The notes under the pieces are model-generated. The model was given only the letters and a program-made list of their open reading frames with translations. It made no database searches and was not told the DNA's origin. DNA of 64,000 bases. It comes from Flaccisagitta enflata. Lineage: Eukaryota; Chaetognatha; Sagittoidea; Aphragmophora. Shown here piece after piece: positions 45,396 to 57,637 of this stretch. Numbering within the stretch: position 1 is the stretch's first letter; the number at the start of each line of letters is the position of its first letter. A program made the position numbers and the translations under genes. The stretch lies in assembly GCA_965153355.1 (NCBI GenBank), contig OZ231128.1:6510001-6574000 (forward strand), read 5' to 3'.

Positions 45396-46250
45396 CGGGA
45401 AAAAAGTCGAAGTTAGTCTTCGACTTTTTGACATATTCGAGAGAAACAGGGTTTTCATTTTCTTATGCGAAAGTTGGGGAACTCATCCGGCTGATTGAGG
45501 CCTCCAATGAAATTTATAGGGTAAGTAAATTTGATTATTCTCTTTCATTTGGCACCAAGCAGAATGCTCTACGACAAATATTTTTCGCGCTATGATTTTT
45601 TAAAGATTTATTTATGAAAAATTCAAATGGGATTTTTTTCGATTTTTTTTTATTTTGTGTAAGATCAATGAAGGAGTCTATTCATGTTTACTTGAGCATG
45701 CAAATACAAAAAAAATGTTAATGAGCACAGCTGCTCATCTGTGAGGGCGTTTTTGAGCATTTTAGCTCATTTAGCTCACTTAGCTCAATCTATTTTTTCT
45801 GATTTTAAATACGATAAATGAATAAACATTTTCATGCTTGTTTAAGCAAGCAAATAAAAAAAAACATGTCAGTGAGCAGAGCTGCTCACCTGTGAGGTGT
45901 TTTTAAGTATTCTAGCTCATTTAGCTCATTTAGCTTGCCCTTTTTCTCTGATTTAAAATAGGATAAATAAATGAATGTTTTTATTTAAGCATGCAAATAC
46001 AAGAAAGCATATCAGTGAGGAAAGCTGGTTGTCTGGTTGAATCATTTTGAATACTTTAGCTCATCTAGCTCATTTGGCTCATTTCTACTTTTCTCTGATT
46101 TTCAGTGCAATAAATACATACAATTGCTTTTGATTTGATCTAACAAAAAAATAAAAGATTTGGTGACTGAAGACAAAAGCATGGTGAAAAGTGACCAATG
46201 CTTACGACTTTTTTCCTCACGGCGACAGCCGCCATTACTGGTATAGTGTA
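45396..46250 (-). mobile_element. Dispersed 840-bp element, minus-strand copy
   Basis: Reverse complement of 15961-16808, with the hairpin AGTCGAAGTTAGTCTTCGACT at its left edge and CCGCCATTACTGGTATA at its right edge. It is nested in the hAT-like element 44501-46288. Confidence 0.7.
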
Positions 46251-46365
46251 TTGTATTGTTAAAGAAAATGCAAAATCGCCCGGGCTTGTCTAGGACACAG
46301 AATGTTCGACACAAATAAGGCTTACAGACCGCCAGGTCAAGGTGAACACAAAATAGGTCACAGAG

Positions 46366-46367
46366 CA

Positions 46368-46426
<59 letters not shown>

Positions 46427-46437
46427 AGAGAAAGAGA

Positions 46438-46468
<31 letters not shown>

Positions 46469-46470
46469 TG
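46366..46470. repeat. (GA)n / (GAAA) microsatellite
   Basis: GA repeats with a central GAGAAA run. Confidence 0.95.
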
Positions 46471-46476
46471 TGTACC

Positions 46477-47240
46477 CTGTCTTCAAAAGCAACTGTAACC
46501 AGCAAAAGATGTATTATGCCATAACTATTCCCATTACAAAATTCGGATTTTTTCTGTCTAAAAGCATATCAACTGCCATTTCTTCATGCAAAATTTCAGC
46601 ACTCTTTGTCAAGTGGTTTAGCTTCTGCACCATTTTAAAGAAGAACATCAAGCATGGCGATACAGCTTTCCATTTCCGACTTAAATGGGGGCGTTTGACT
46701 TCAAACCTATGTAACTTTTAAACGCTTTGAGCTAAAACTCTGGGATTGGTCTCAAATTGAAGATTTTTTGAAGGAGACAATATTATGTTTTAAAAAAACC
46801 CACATTATGATGTATTCCTTAAGTTTTATTAAGTTTTTCCCTGATTTTTCATATTTCAATAACATTTCTTACTAGAAAAATTATCTTTTTTGATTGAAAT
46901 ATTCCATGATTATGCATGATATGAAAGAAAATCATATTGGTAATAAATATGATTTAGTATGGGATCAATACAGATACTCAAAATCAATTTTTTGGCTATT
47001 TGCACCAGGTTGAATAAATTAACTTTTTTTATTCTATATAAAAATTGCAATATTTTCAGTAAAATTGGGTACTTTTCAAAATCATTCAGAAGCTAAACCA
47101 CTTGACAAAAAGTGCTGAAATTTTGCATGAAGAAATGGCAGTTGATATGTTTTAAGACAGAAAAAATCCGAATTTTGTAATGGGAATAGTTATGGCATAA
47201 TACATCTTTTGCTGGTTACAGTTGCTTTTGAAGACAGGGT
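46477..47240. mobile_element. Foldback element, 165-base arms
   Basis: TACCCTGTCTTCAAAAGCAA at the left is mirrored by GCTTTTGAAGACAGGGTA at the right, and similarity runs about 165 bases inward (to TCAAGTGGTTTAGCTTCTG). TA at each outer end would fit a Tc1/mariner-type target. A diverged single arm lies at 25228-25390. Confidence 0.7.
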
Positions 47241-47810
47241 ATATTGTTAACAAGGCCAAGTAGGCCAACGATGCGTCCTCTTTGAATGAATGTTGTTATG
47301 AATGAATGTTTTTTTTTTATGAATGACTGTCTTTTTATGAATGGATGTCATTTATGAATGAATAAATGATTCATTGAATGAATTAGTAGATGTATGCTTC
47401 CTTTACTGGGTCAGGACCACTTTTCAGTCAAAAAAATGCATAAATCGATGTTTTAAATGAATGCGGTACCCAACCGACCAACCGACGGACAGAGCCTATT
47501 ATAGAGATGCGAGGACGCATCTAAAAAGTTAAGTTCCTACAGCTCCCATTCCTACCTTGTAATAAGCAAACCGTCCATGCTTAATTCCAATTCAGACTTC
47601 TTTTAAGTCGGTCGATCGGTCCGCAATATTGTCTACTGAGACTCAAGTCGTTTGACATTTGCCATTAGATTGCGTGCAATGATTTTCTATTGGGTTTTAA
47701 ATCTCAACACCAGTGCTTTGCAATATGTTGTCTGCATGCCTAGATTTACACCACCCTCGGATCTGCTCGAGTTTGATGTTGATTTCATTGGTAAACTCGC
47801 ATCAATGGCT
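47241..47810. other. Spacer with family A fragments and GAATGAATG words
   Basis: ATGAATGAATG-type repeats (47285-47385) and a family A end (GACCAACCGACGGACAG to GATGCGAGGACGCATCTAAA, 47475-47526). The frame at 47652-47849 has no recognised domain. Confidence 0.4.
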
Positions 47811-48065
47811 ATGTACACTAGATTGGGCACAATTTGGGCTTTAGAATGAAACATTATTTCCAAGCACTTTTCTTTTTCCTTTTGCATGTTAAGGGCCCAA
47901 TCTCTTTGGAAAATCGATTTGGATTTGATCTTGGCACTCCGTCATCAATGCTGTAGTTGTATAGAATTGCTATGGAAGAAATTTCTCTCATAACTCCAGC
48001 TATTAATTCTATACAACTACAGCACTAATGACGGAGTACCTAGATCAAGTCCAAATTAGTATCCC
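47811..48065 (-). repeat. Dispersed repeat with a hairpin insertion (filled site)
   Basis: 47811-47915 and 48055-48065 match 51700-51830 in inverted orientation. Between them lies a hairpin of about 135 bases, with arms TTGGATTTGATCTTGGCAC... and ...AGATCAAGTCCAA around a short loop, which the other copy lacks. Confidence 0.6.
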
Positions 48066-48214
48066 GCGTAAGAGCAGTTATGTGAAAGTTACCATGCCAA
48101 CTCGCTGTGTTATGAAGCCTTTAGTCCTTTCTGATGATGTTAGAAGAAAGAAAAACTAATATTTCTATCGAATAGCAAATGAACTATTAATTTAAAGATG
48201 ACATGTCAAAGGCT

Positions 48215-48291
48215 CATTTTCGCTCGAATTTTTGCTTCATTTCCGCACGATCCTCGCAGTTTTGAGAAAATTGATTAATTTGTTCTTCCAT
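48215..48291 (-). CDS. Doubtful small terminal exon
   Basis: After an acceptor-like GGCTTTCAG on the minus strand the frame reads MEEQINQFSQNCEDRAEMKQ, KFERK and stops. It is charged and non-repetitive, but no partner exon, polyadenylation signal or known family was found. Confidence 0.2.
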
Positions 48292-48429
48292 CTGAAAGCC
48301 ATCCAAAACTTTAATTGTTACAAATTGTGAAAGAAAGATTAAAGATACTTTCCAGCACGTCAGAAAAAGTTGAAAAACACACTTTTCATACGGTGAAGTG
48401 TCCAAATTCGAGAAAACCACAATATGCAA

Positions 48430-48930
48430 ATTAACTTGCTAATTGAGCGAACTCGGTGAAGCGATTTGAATCTGATCTAATGCGATACGGAAAGACTTTG
48501 AAAATGCATTGGAATGAATGCATGCAATGATTTGATAAAATAACATTCATACCAAGTCTTTTTTGAAAAAAAAATCGCCTTAATTAGAATAAGGGCAATG
48601 TTGCAATGAAAACCTAATTGTATAAGAGAAATACGGATCTCCCCTCCCCCCCAGGAATTTACAGAGGGAAAAAAATCAACTTGGGAGAATTTTTCATAAC
48701 CAAAGTTTCTTAGGCCTCACTTCCACTACCCAATCAAATGAGAGTCATGAGACTTATTCTATTGTATCTATCGTATCTATTGTATCTATCGTATCTATTG
48801 TATGTATTGTATTATATCTACGAGCTAATTGGCCCATTTACAAAGATATACATGTGTGCGGCATGAAAATGGAACTGTGAAACAACTGGGTCTGTGCTTC
48901 AGATGTTTGTTCATTTCTTAGTCCTAGTCC
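48430..48930. other. AT-rich sequence with TATCTATTG words
   Basis: A short TATTGTATCTATCGTATC repeat at 48765-48815. Nothing else recognised. Confidence 0.4.
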
Positions 48931-48935
48931 ACTCT

Positions 48936-48948
48936 GTTTGTCTGTCTA

Positions 48949-49008
<60 letters not shown>
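48936..49008. repeat. (GTCT)n(CT)n microsatellite
   Basis: GTCTGTCTATCTGTCTGTCT followed by about 20 CT units. Confidence 0.9.
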
Positions 49009-49010
<2 letters not shown>

Positions 49011-49334
49011 CTGATGCACACGCACGATGATGGAGCATCAATAGAATATTCATTCTTACGTGAAGACTTGTAGTGACAAAATCACGCACGCATCTAACAG
49101 ATACGCTCACACTATCTTTGCCACATATAACCCAGTGAATGTCCAAATTCCATCATAATGTCTTGAAACTCGAGTGCATGAGACAAAAGGAACATTTCTT
49201 TTTTTTGTGTGTTTTATCATTTTATTTGCAGCATCATTTTCAGTGGAATTTTGTCTCTTCAATTTTCAGAAAATAACATTTTTTTGCCGGCGGTTTCCCT
49301 CTTTCGTAATCTACAGAGAAGTGCTTAATACAAG

Positions 49335-49700
49335 GTGTGAACCCCCTAAAAACTGTAGCACCCCCACCTACAGCTCTAATTAATTTTATCACAAAGACTT
49401 TTGAAATAAAGAATGAATGTTTATATTGATAAAAGTGGCGCCACCAGAGCGTTTTTTAAATTTTGACCGCTAATTCAAAATATAACTAATAAACCTGTTA
49501 AAATAAGCTTTTTTTAAATAATTATAAAATTAAGGTTTTTATATTATAATTTTGAACTTGAGTGGAAATTTCAAAATTGCCCTGGTGGCGCCACTTGTAT
49601 AGTCCTAAGCTATGATTTAAAACCCAGTACAAACTAATTATCGCTTCAATTTGATCTGTAAGGGGGGGTGCTACAGTTTTAGGGGGTTCACATCTTATAT
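49335..49700. mobile_element. Foldback element with GAACCCCCTAAAA ends
   Basis: GTGAACCCCCTAAAAACTGT and GCACCCCC on the left are mirrored by GGGGGTGCTACAGTTTTAGG on the right. Inner arms share TGGCGCCACC/GGTGGCGCCA. No clear target duplication. Confidence 0.65.
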
Positions 49701-50270
49701 TTCTCCTTCCTCTGTAATAAAATTCATGCATTTCAAATTAGCAGTTTTCACATAATCCATCGAACATTCTCGTGTACTAGTCAGTTTTTTTTACTTCCAC
49801 ATTAATTTTACTATTCAAACGACTGGAAACGTCTCTGATGAGCAAAATGCAGAACTAGTAAGACAATCTTCCATGTTAGAAAAGTTAGAAAAGTACAATC
49901 CTTATTTGCCGAGAATCTTAATTAAACTAAACTTCGCTTATTTTAGTGGTTTCCCTGTTACTTAACGATAATCAAAATAAAAAAGAAGAAAAAGCTGTTA
50001 AGGCTACTAGATAAATCGCAAAATCAGAGACTTACAGCTATTCATGAGTCTACGCTTGGAACTTGTGTAGGTTTAAAGCTTTTTGAGGACAGTGTAAAAA
50101 GGCTGACCCAAGCAACCAGTAATGTAAAAATTGCCCGTAAAAGCCAAAAAATCAAATGGTGGTTGTCTAACTGACTATGAATCATGTTATATTCGTCCAA
50201 AAATATGACAGAACCACACAGCAACATACCAAATAATAACTAACTACGTAAAGAAAAACATGGTCATTAG
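49701..50270. other. AT-rich spacer, nothing recognised
   Basis: No domain, splice-paired exon or element end seen on either strand. Confidence 0.4.
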
Positions 50271-50274
50271 ATCT

Positions 50275-51290
50275 AAGTCGCGTGCATCAGCACTTTAAAA
50301 AAGAGTCAGGCAGACAGACCAACAGACCCTTTTTTTAAAAAGTTACTTGAAATAACATTTTAAATGCCCTTAATCCTTTAGAATGCTTTGTACCATTTGA
50401 ACGCCTTTTTAACGACTTTGAGATGGACGGAGGGATATACAGACATATGGACCAATGGACCAAAAAGTGGCTTTTAGAGTCGCGTAGCACGCGACAAAAA
50501 AAAAAACTTGTCATCCAAGGATCGCACATGGTCAGCGGTATCCGATGCCCTGCTTAGAGTAATTAGCTGAAATGGAGTGAAAGCAGGGCAGTGGGTCTAA
50601 AAGGCCAATGTTCTATATGACACAGGGCAAAAATTTTGTACGTCTTTCCATCCTGCAAGTGCAATTTTGGGTCCTTTTGAGCAAACTTCTATGATATTCA
50701 GTGGGAGTTAAGCATTTACTTGATATCTTGTCAATTTTCTATGTAATTCAATAGGAAACTCACAATTTTATCATTTACTTGTCAGTTTGCAATGTTATAC
50801 AATTAGAAATTCACATTTTTTTTTGTCAATTTTCTACGTTATTCAATAGAAAATTGACTTTTTCTTATTTTTTTGTAGATTTTCCATGTTGTTGAATGGG
50901 AAGTTTGCACTTTGTCAATTCTCCATTTTATTCAATGAGAAGCTTCAGGGGGGGACGTAGGGACGGACAGATGGACGGAAGGAAGGACGGAAGGACGTAT
51001 ATAATTTTTGCCCCTGTCTCCTAGAGATATCGGCCCTTTGGGGCCGCTGCCCAAAAAGGATAGAAGGGAGATTCATGACTTATTAATATTAGTCCTCAAC
51101 ATTTTCCAATTTACTAATGACTGCTAGTTGAAAAACCGTTTCATTTTGAGATTCGCCAATTAGGTAGCTGGAAGGAAACTTTCTATTGTGTGAATAAAAG
51201 CCATAAAATCAAATGGCAACCCATCAACAGACTGAAGGATTGACCAACTGTCAAAGCGGGTTTTAGAGCCGCATGCAAGCGACTAAAAAT
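50275..51290. mobile_element. Family A piece, family B element and second family A end
   Basis: Family A hairpin AGTCGCGTAGCACGCGAC at about 50477; family B from CACATGGTCAGCGGTATCCG (50525) to TTTGGGGCCGCTGCCC (51052), with a TTCAATAGAAAATTGAC-like array (50690-50945) and GGACGGAAGGAAGGACGG; then family A end GAGCCGCATGCAAGCGACTAA near 51265. Confidence 0.6.
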
Positions 51291-51372
51291 CTTTTATGTT
51301 TTAAACTTTTAATAGTGGGCTGCCTCAACAGGAGAGCTGCGTGTATATGTTACATTCCATTTTCCATTTCAG

Positions 51373-51393
51373 CGCATCTATTTATAAACAAGG

Positions 51394-51436
<43 letters not shown>

Positions 51437-51574
51437 CCATCGTTGAATCACAAGTTTACGCTGCGAGAAAATAAAACGCCAAATTGGCGTGTGCCTGCTC
51501 TCGTTGAGGTTCGATTTATCGACTTTGGCTTGAAATCGACCACTCGTAACGACGTCGAAATGGCAAAAAGTTAA
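51373..51574 (+). CDS. Candidate exon with polyQ and PNWRVPALVEV
   Basis: After a good acceptor (CATTTCCATTTCAG) the frame reads SIYKQG, 14 glutamines from (CAA)n, PSLNHKFTLRENKTPNWRVP, ALVEVRFIDFG and 15 more residues to a stop at 51574. PNWR-x-P-x-L-x-EV resembles the segment at the start of the armadillo domain of p120ctn (NWR-x-PELPEV). Needed phase is 2, while exon 6 leaves phase 1, so another exon would have to lie between. After EV the resemblance fades and no strong donor is seen there. It may be coincidence. Confidence 0.3.
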
Positions 51575-51699
51575 ATTTTTATAATTAAAAGTTCATTTGC
51601 TAAATTTCCTCAAAATGAGTTAAAACTTTGCAAATATCTTCTATACACCTTCTAGTGCTGGAAAAATACCGAGTTGGGCCTTGTTACACGTTTACGCGG

Positions 51700-51835
51700 G
51701 ATACTATCCAAATCAGTTTTCCAGTGAGATTAGGCTCTTGATATGCAAATGGAACATGAAAAGTGCTTGGAAATAATGTTTCATTCAAATGCCCAAATTA
51801 AGCCCACTCTAATGTACACTTTTCAATTGATTCTT
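51700..51835 (+). repeat. Dispersed repeat, empty-site copy
   Basis: Inverted match to 47811-48065, with CGCGGGATACTATCCAAATC where the other copy carries the hairpin insertion. Confidence 0.6.
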
Positions 51836-52032
51836 TAATGATTTGAGGTCACTCGTTTTCTGAACCACTTCTGTGAATTCTGAAGAGGCAGACTGAGAGA
51901 CAGGTTTCGATTCGATTTTCAGAGGACATCGTTCATCAGTCTAGCATCATGCATCAGATATCATTCTTTGATCATCATTGTCAATTTCATTTCGAGTGGG
52001 TGTAAAGACTTTTGGAATTCAAATTTGGAAGG

Positions 52033-52176
<144 letters not shown>

Positions 52177-52399
52177 TCGGAGAAAAGGACAGACAAAAAG
52201 TTAGAATGACAGAGAGATACAGACACGGACAGATTCAGACAGACAGGCCGAAAGACAGACAAAAAAAATGTAAGATAGAGAGAGAAAAAGAGACCGTATT
52301 ACAGTATGACAAATATAGGCAGAGATAGATACCGAGATAGCTACTGAGACAGAGACAAAGACGGGCGCAGAGAAGCAGAATGAGAGCAAAGGAGACGGG

Positions 52400-53240
52400 G
52401 CTTAGAAAACACTTAAAACTTGGAAAATCAAGTGTCCCTGAATTCGCAGTAACGGTCAATTAGGCCGACCGCCTGGCCAGGACCGTTATGACCGATTTAT
52501 CGATACTTTGGGTTTTTAAAGTTAAACGGTCCACGACTCCACGTCGGTCTGAACATTTTTCGATCTGATCGCACATGTTTGTTTTCTTGTTTGAGATGAG
52601 TGTAGTTTTTTCTTGATTTGCAATAATTTGATTGAGAAATATTGTCTTGCAGTAAGTGTATCAGTATTATGAGATACATTATCTGGTTTTTAAATGTTCT
52701 AAAAGAGTTGAGACTGTTGATTTGTATTGATGCACTAAAACATAAGATTAAACCCCCGGGGTTGCTCAAGGTTCAACCAAAAGCAAACCCAAGTCCAATT
52801 TTAACGTTTGGGGTTGACTCAGGGCCGGGTTGACTTGGGGTTGTCTTGGGGTTGCTTGGGATTGAACCCCGAGCCAGCAGCAAAAATTGAATCCACTCCA
52901 AGAGCTGATGAATTAGGCATTACCCATTATTTTCATCAGTTTTTTTGTTTTTGAATTTTTTTTTTTTATTATCCAAAAAACAAAATAAGCAAATGAACCA
53001 AATTTTTAATCACACTACCTGATGACAAATAGCCCAGACTTCCTTTTCCATTAGGATTGGCGATGGAGGAAGCAATACTTTTACTTTAATTTCTATGATT
53101 GCAATTTACTTTGGTGCGAAAAATCAGGCAAGAAACAAAACGGACATAAAGATTTACAATGCCAATTCCAGGGTTTGATCTCTCCTCAGATTACCCAGTG
53201 TCATGCAGAAACAACATTCTCATTTCAACAAGCCCAAGAG
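52400..53240. other. Spacer, nothing recognised
   Basis: GGGTTGACTTGGGGTTGTCT-like words at 52800-52870 form a short G/T-rich repeat. No exon or element end identified. Confidence 0.4.
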
Positions 53241-53244
53241 GGCA

Positions 53245-53625
53245 ACGGCAAAGATGTTAAAAATGTTAAAAGATGTTAAAAAATGTTTAAAGATTTTAGA
53301 AAATGTTAAAAAATGTTATAAAATGTTAAAAAATGTTATAAAATGTTAAAAAATGTTTAAGAATAATAAAATGCAAAAAATGTCAGAAAATGTTAAAAAA
53401 TGTAAAAAAAATGTTTAAAAATTGTATAAGGAATATTTAAAAAATGTCAAAAGAATGTTAGAAAATGTTAGAATTATTAAAAAATGTTTAAAAATGTTTA
53501 AAAATGCTAAGAAATGTTGAAAAATGACGAAAAATGTTGAAAATTTAAATATGTTACGGGACTGACCGACGGACCGACTGACCGACAGACTAAGATGTAA
53601 AGTCGCGTGCATGCAGCTAAAAATA
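53245..53625. repeat. AAATGTTAAAA array plus family A end
   Basis: About 25 diverged 11-12 base AAAAATGTTAAA units (53250-53545), followed by GACCGACGGACCGACTGACC and the decayed hairpin GTCGCGTGCATGCAGCTAAA. Together this looks like the right part of a repeat-loaded family A element. Confidence 0.65.
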
Positions 53626-53639
53626 AAAATAGGAGGGAT

Positions 53640-54420
53640 AAATTTTTCATAATGAAACATCAAGATTTCCCCCTTTTTAGTGCAGGGGCAGTAATTATAT
53701 GGCCATGGAATATGGTATTTGATATTGAGTTGAATATTTATGACCAAAAAACTAAGTTCTTTTCTCATGCGTCAAAATGTGGTTATTTTGGAGCATTGCC
53801 ATTTTCTGCGTCGAAATGTGGTTATTTTGGAGCTCAGTGCTGTTTTCTGAGGGGATTTCGAAGAAAGATGTTTCTGAGGGTTTCCATCTCTTCTGTCTTT
53901 TCCAAAAATTGCTCAAGAGACCAACTTTAATCCTCATTCAAATCTCTTTTTAACATTTTTTCAATAGAGTTATCAACAATTTAGTACATGCCTCGCGTTG
54001 GATTCGTAAGACGGCTATCATTCGTAGTAATTAATGCCACTTTTGGGCGAAATGATCTAAAATGTACCATTTCATGATCTTGACATGAGCCATAAAAATC
54101 GGCAAATCTAAAAATTCCACAAAAGAAAAAAAAATTAGAAAGAATGAAAACTAAACAAGACTTTCGCGCTTCTCTTGACTTAGACGCTTCCACGTCACTG
54201 AAATTTGACGCTTCCACTTCTCTGGAATCTGAAGGATGGATTTTCGTTGAATGGGATTTAGACTCGCTGTCATCCGCAGTCAGTCTAGGTGCTGCTAAAA
54301 TATTGTCAGTCTAGGTGCTGCTTAGATATTGTCAGTCAAGGTTACGTGTGTCAGGTTGCCAAAAACGGGCAAAACTGGCTTTCCTCCCGCCCACATTGTT
54401 TTCTTCTGCAAAATTCCTTT
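53640..54420. other. Spacer, short direct repeats only
   Basis: ATGTGGTTATTTTGGAGC is repeated at about 53777 and 53817, and GTCAGTCTAGGTGCTGCT at about 54280 and 54306. The frame 53607-53930 has no recognised domain. Confidence 0.4.
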
Positions 54421-54427
54421 CAGTTGA

Positions 54428-54612
54428 GCTGTCGCGCGCCCTTCAATTCGATCAAGAATCATCGTTAGGGAGTGGTTGAAGTTAATATTGAATTAGCATT
54501 GGAATCGATTTTTTTAGTATGCAAATTTTTCTTCCGTTATAGAAATCTATGGAAACTTCATGGTCACCCTAACGATGGTTCCCGATCGATTTGAAAATCG
54601 CGCGACGGCTCA
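54428..54612. mobile_element. Small foldback, GAGCTGTCGCGCG ends
   Basis: GAGCTGTCGCGCGCCCTTC and CATCGTTAGGG on the left are mirrored by CCCTAACGATG and AATCGCGCGACGGCTC on the right; total about 185 bases. Confidence 0.65.
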
Positions 54613-55075
54613 TTTGATAGTACTATCTAGCTCATAAATATACGGACACCTACCCATATTCATGGCAGCTAAACTTCAATATCCAATAGAAAAATAAAAG
54701 CAGAACAAAAAACTATGACAAAAGATCTTCCATTCAAGACCAAGCAAACCTCAGTAGCTCAATCCGTTTCCAAATGAGAGCGTTTTGAAGAAAAACTGTC
54801 ATTTTACCAAAATCAAATTCAGAGGTTTTCAGTTGAAATTATTAAATGACAACCTACATAGAAAGAGCTCCTAAATCCAAATAGATTGGCAAAAATCATT
54901 CTGCTTGGGCTCATTACATTTGTTGGGAAAGTGATTCGTTGAAAGAACAAATTTATATATAAAGATTGATTCTGCGCTCGTCAACCATAATCGTATTTTT
55001 CTCAGTCTACTCAAACGAGAGAAGGAACCTGATTTTGCCCCCCAAAAAATCTTTATTGGTACCAAAACAAATATC
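54613..55075. other. Spacer, nothing recognised
   Basis: No domain, convincing splice sites or repeats visible. Confidence 0.4.
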
Positions 55076-55077
55076 CA

Positions 55078-56755
55078 TGATGGTTGGTCCGCTGGTCGGT
55101 CCGTCGGTCAGTCCGTCTGATCTCCCGCTGTGGGTCGGTAACATTCTAGCTTTTTTCTGCTATGCCAGTTTTAGGTATTTTACAACACGTGTGTTGGTCA
55201 ATTTATGTCATTTTAAGTCATTTTCAGCCTTTTCAGTTAATTTTAGTCACTTAAGTCATTTTGTCATTTTTTGTCATTTTTGTCATTTTATGTTATTATG
55301 AGTCAATCTTAGTCATTCTTAGTCATTCTAAGTTATCTTAAGTCATTCTAAGTCGTTATAAGTCATTACAAGTCATTCTGAGTCATTCTCAGTCACTCTT
55401 AAGTTATTTTTGGCTTTTGTAGTTTTTAGTAACACTTTGCTTTTTTGCGTTGTTTTTGATCAATTTGGGTCATCTGGAGTTATTTTGAGTCATTATTTTG
55501 TTGTTTTTGGTCATTTTTGGTTGCTTTTGGTCATTTCTGGTTGCTTTTCGTCATTTTTGGTCATTTTTGATCATTTACGTCACTTTGTTAATTTAAGTCA
55601 TTTGTGTGTTTTTTGGGCATTTTAAGTCATTTTGGAAGATTTCAGGTCATTTTTGGTCATCTAACATGGTTTTTTGGTATGTTTTGGTCTTTTATGTTTT
55701 TTGGTTTTTTTGTTTTTTGTTTTTTTGTTTTTTTGTTTTTTTGTTTTTTTGTTTTTTTGTTTTTTTGTTTTTTTGTTTTTTTGTTTTTTTGTTTTTTTGT
55801 TTTTTGTTTTTTTGTTTTTTGTTTTTATTTTTTGGTCATCTAGGTTTTTTGGCATGTTTTGGTCATTTTTGTTTTTTTGGCATGTTTTGGTCATATGTGG
55901 CATTTCCTAAGTCTGCTGTTTAAGTCTTGCTGGCTTGAGTCTGCTGGTTTAGGGTCTGCTGGTTTAAGTCTGCTGGTTTAAGTCTGCTAATCTTAAGGTT
56001 TAAGTCTGCTGGTTTAAGTCTGCTGGTTTAAGTCTGTTGGCTTCTAACCCCTGCCCGGTTTAGGGCCAGCTGGTTTAAGTCTGCTGGCTTAAGCCTGCTG
56101 GGTTTTCCAGCCTGCTGGGTTTAAGCCCGCTGGGTTTAAGTCTGCCGGGTTTAAGTCTGGTTTATTTGGTTTAATTCTGTTTAAGTCTGGTTTAAGTCTG
56201 GTTTAAGTCTGGCTTTAAGTCTGGTTTTAAGTATGGCTGGGCCTGGCTGAGCCTGGTTTCTGAGTCTGCTTGAGTCTGGCTGAGTCTGCCGGAGTCTGCT
56301 GGAGTCTGTTTGGGTCTGGTCTTATCTGGTTGGAGTCTGGCTTGAGTCTGGTTTGAGTCTGGTGTATGTCTGCTTTATGTCTGCTTTGTGTCTGGTTTAA
56401 GTCTGCTTTAAGTCTGTTTAAGTCTGCTTTAAGTATGGTTTAAGCATGGTTTAAGCCTGTCTATGCTCCGTCTATGTCTGTTCATGTCTGGCTTAGGTCT
56501 GCTATAGGTCTGTTTAGCCTTGGTTTAGGCTCTGTTTAGGTCTGCTTAGGTCTGTTTAGGTCTGGTTGGCCTGCTTAATTTCTGGTTTAATTCTGCTTCC
56601 CCTGGCTTGAGTCTGGCTTGAGTCTGGTTTGAGTCTGGTTTGGGTCTGGTTTGGTCTGGTTTAGTCTGGTTTAAGATAAAAGACAAGGTACAGGAGTCAG
56701 GTCAGTTCAGTTATTTTTGTCCTGCACGCGACTTATAGGTGTTGGCCTTGTTATC
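55078..56755 (+). mobile_element. Family A element loaded with tandem repeats, 1.7 kb
   Basis: It opens with GGTCGGTCCGTCGGTCAGTC and closes with GCACGCGACTTATAGGTGTT before GGCCTTGTT. Arrays in order: GTCATTCTAA-type (55195-55405), TTTTGGTCATT-type (55450-55670), GTTTTTTT units (55690-55830) and GTCTGCTGGTTTAA/GTCTGGTTTAA variants (55905-56675). The left hairpin is missing or diverged. The order of arrays is the same as in 19695-22400. Confidence 0.7.
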
Positions 56756-57637
56756 TATTCTTTCGCTACATTTACACTCATAGCTACCAAAAAACTCATC
56801 AAATCATGGAAAATTGGTGACCAAAATGAACCCCTTCAAATTTGCAAGCAGTCTTCGCAAACTGCATCTGTCTAGCTCAATGTGTTCAAAAGAAATTTAA
56901 AAAACAGTGAAGTGATCTCATTTGAAGTTTGTGTAGAAATGGCAGAGGCAAAATTGAAGTATTTCATTTAAAGTTGAATAACTTTTTATCAAAAAGAGCT
57001 AGAGGGATGCGGTTTGCGTAGATCTCTTGCAGGGCTTCAATCATGTCATTGATTTTTTGATAATTGGTTGATTCAAACCTGAGATATACATGTAAATGTA
57101 CCGGAAGATTTTTTTTTCTAAGATAGTAATATGTTAAATTATTTATTCACTTTTTTTTTTAATCATCGTCATGATTACCTCATTTTATTGCGAACTCGTT
57201 ATGGCTTTGTTTTCTCCTCTATTTTTGGACGCGTAAACTTACGATATGTATCAGGCTATGTCTTGCAAACAATTGCATTTATACAACTTGATAACCTGGG
57301 AGGTTTGCGATGTATCCCCACTGTCTTTATATTTGATTAATAAAAACCTCTACTCCTCTATAAATTCTATAACTATAAGTTGGTTGGTATCTGTTACAAT
57401 ATGTTACAATTGCTTGGTATCATAAAGCTTTTTTTTAAAGATGCGTCATCGCATCTCCGTAAGAGGGTGTGTCTGTCTGTTCTCTTGGAGAACTTTTGCT
57501 TCCCTCTTCTTGACCTTCTATATCCCCACCCCCTTCTTTCTCCCCTCCCCATCCCCCCATTCCCCCCTCCCCCACTTCCAAGAGTAAAACTAAATCCGCC
57601 TCCTGGCTCAAATCCAGCATTGAGGCTTGTCCTTGTC
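56756..57637. other. Spacer, nothing recognised
   Basis: A C-rich stretch (CCCCTCCCCATCCCCCC) lies near 57545 and an AAGATGCGTCATCGCATC hairpin near 57438. No exon support. Confidence 0.4.

Larger units (their letters stand above)
44501..46288. mobile_element. hAT-like composite element, 1.79 kb, target duplication TCTAGGAC
   Basis: Ends CAAGGCCGGGCGATTT and AAATCGCCCGGGCTTG are inverted copies; TCTAGGAC flanks both sides exactly (44493-44500, 46289-46296). Both ends continue into TATTGTATTG words. Inside are (GA)n and (CA)n microsatellites (44936-45102) and the inverted copy of the 840-bp element (45396-46250). No transposase frame. Confidence 0.75.
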
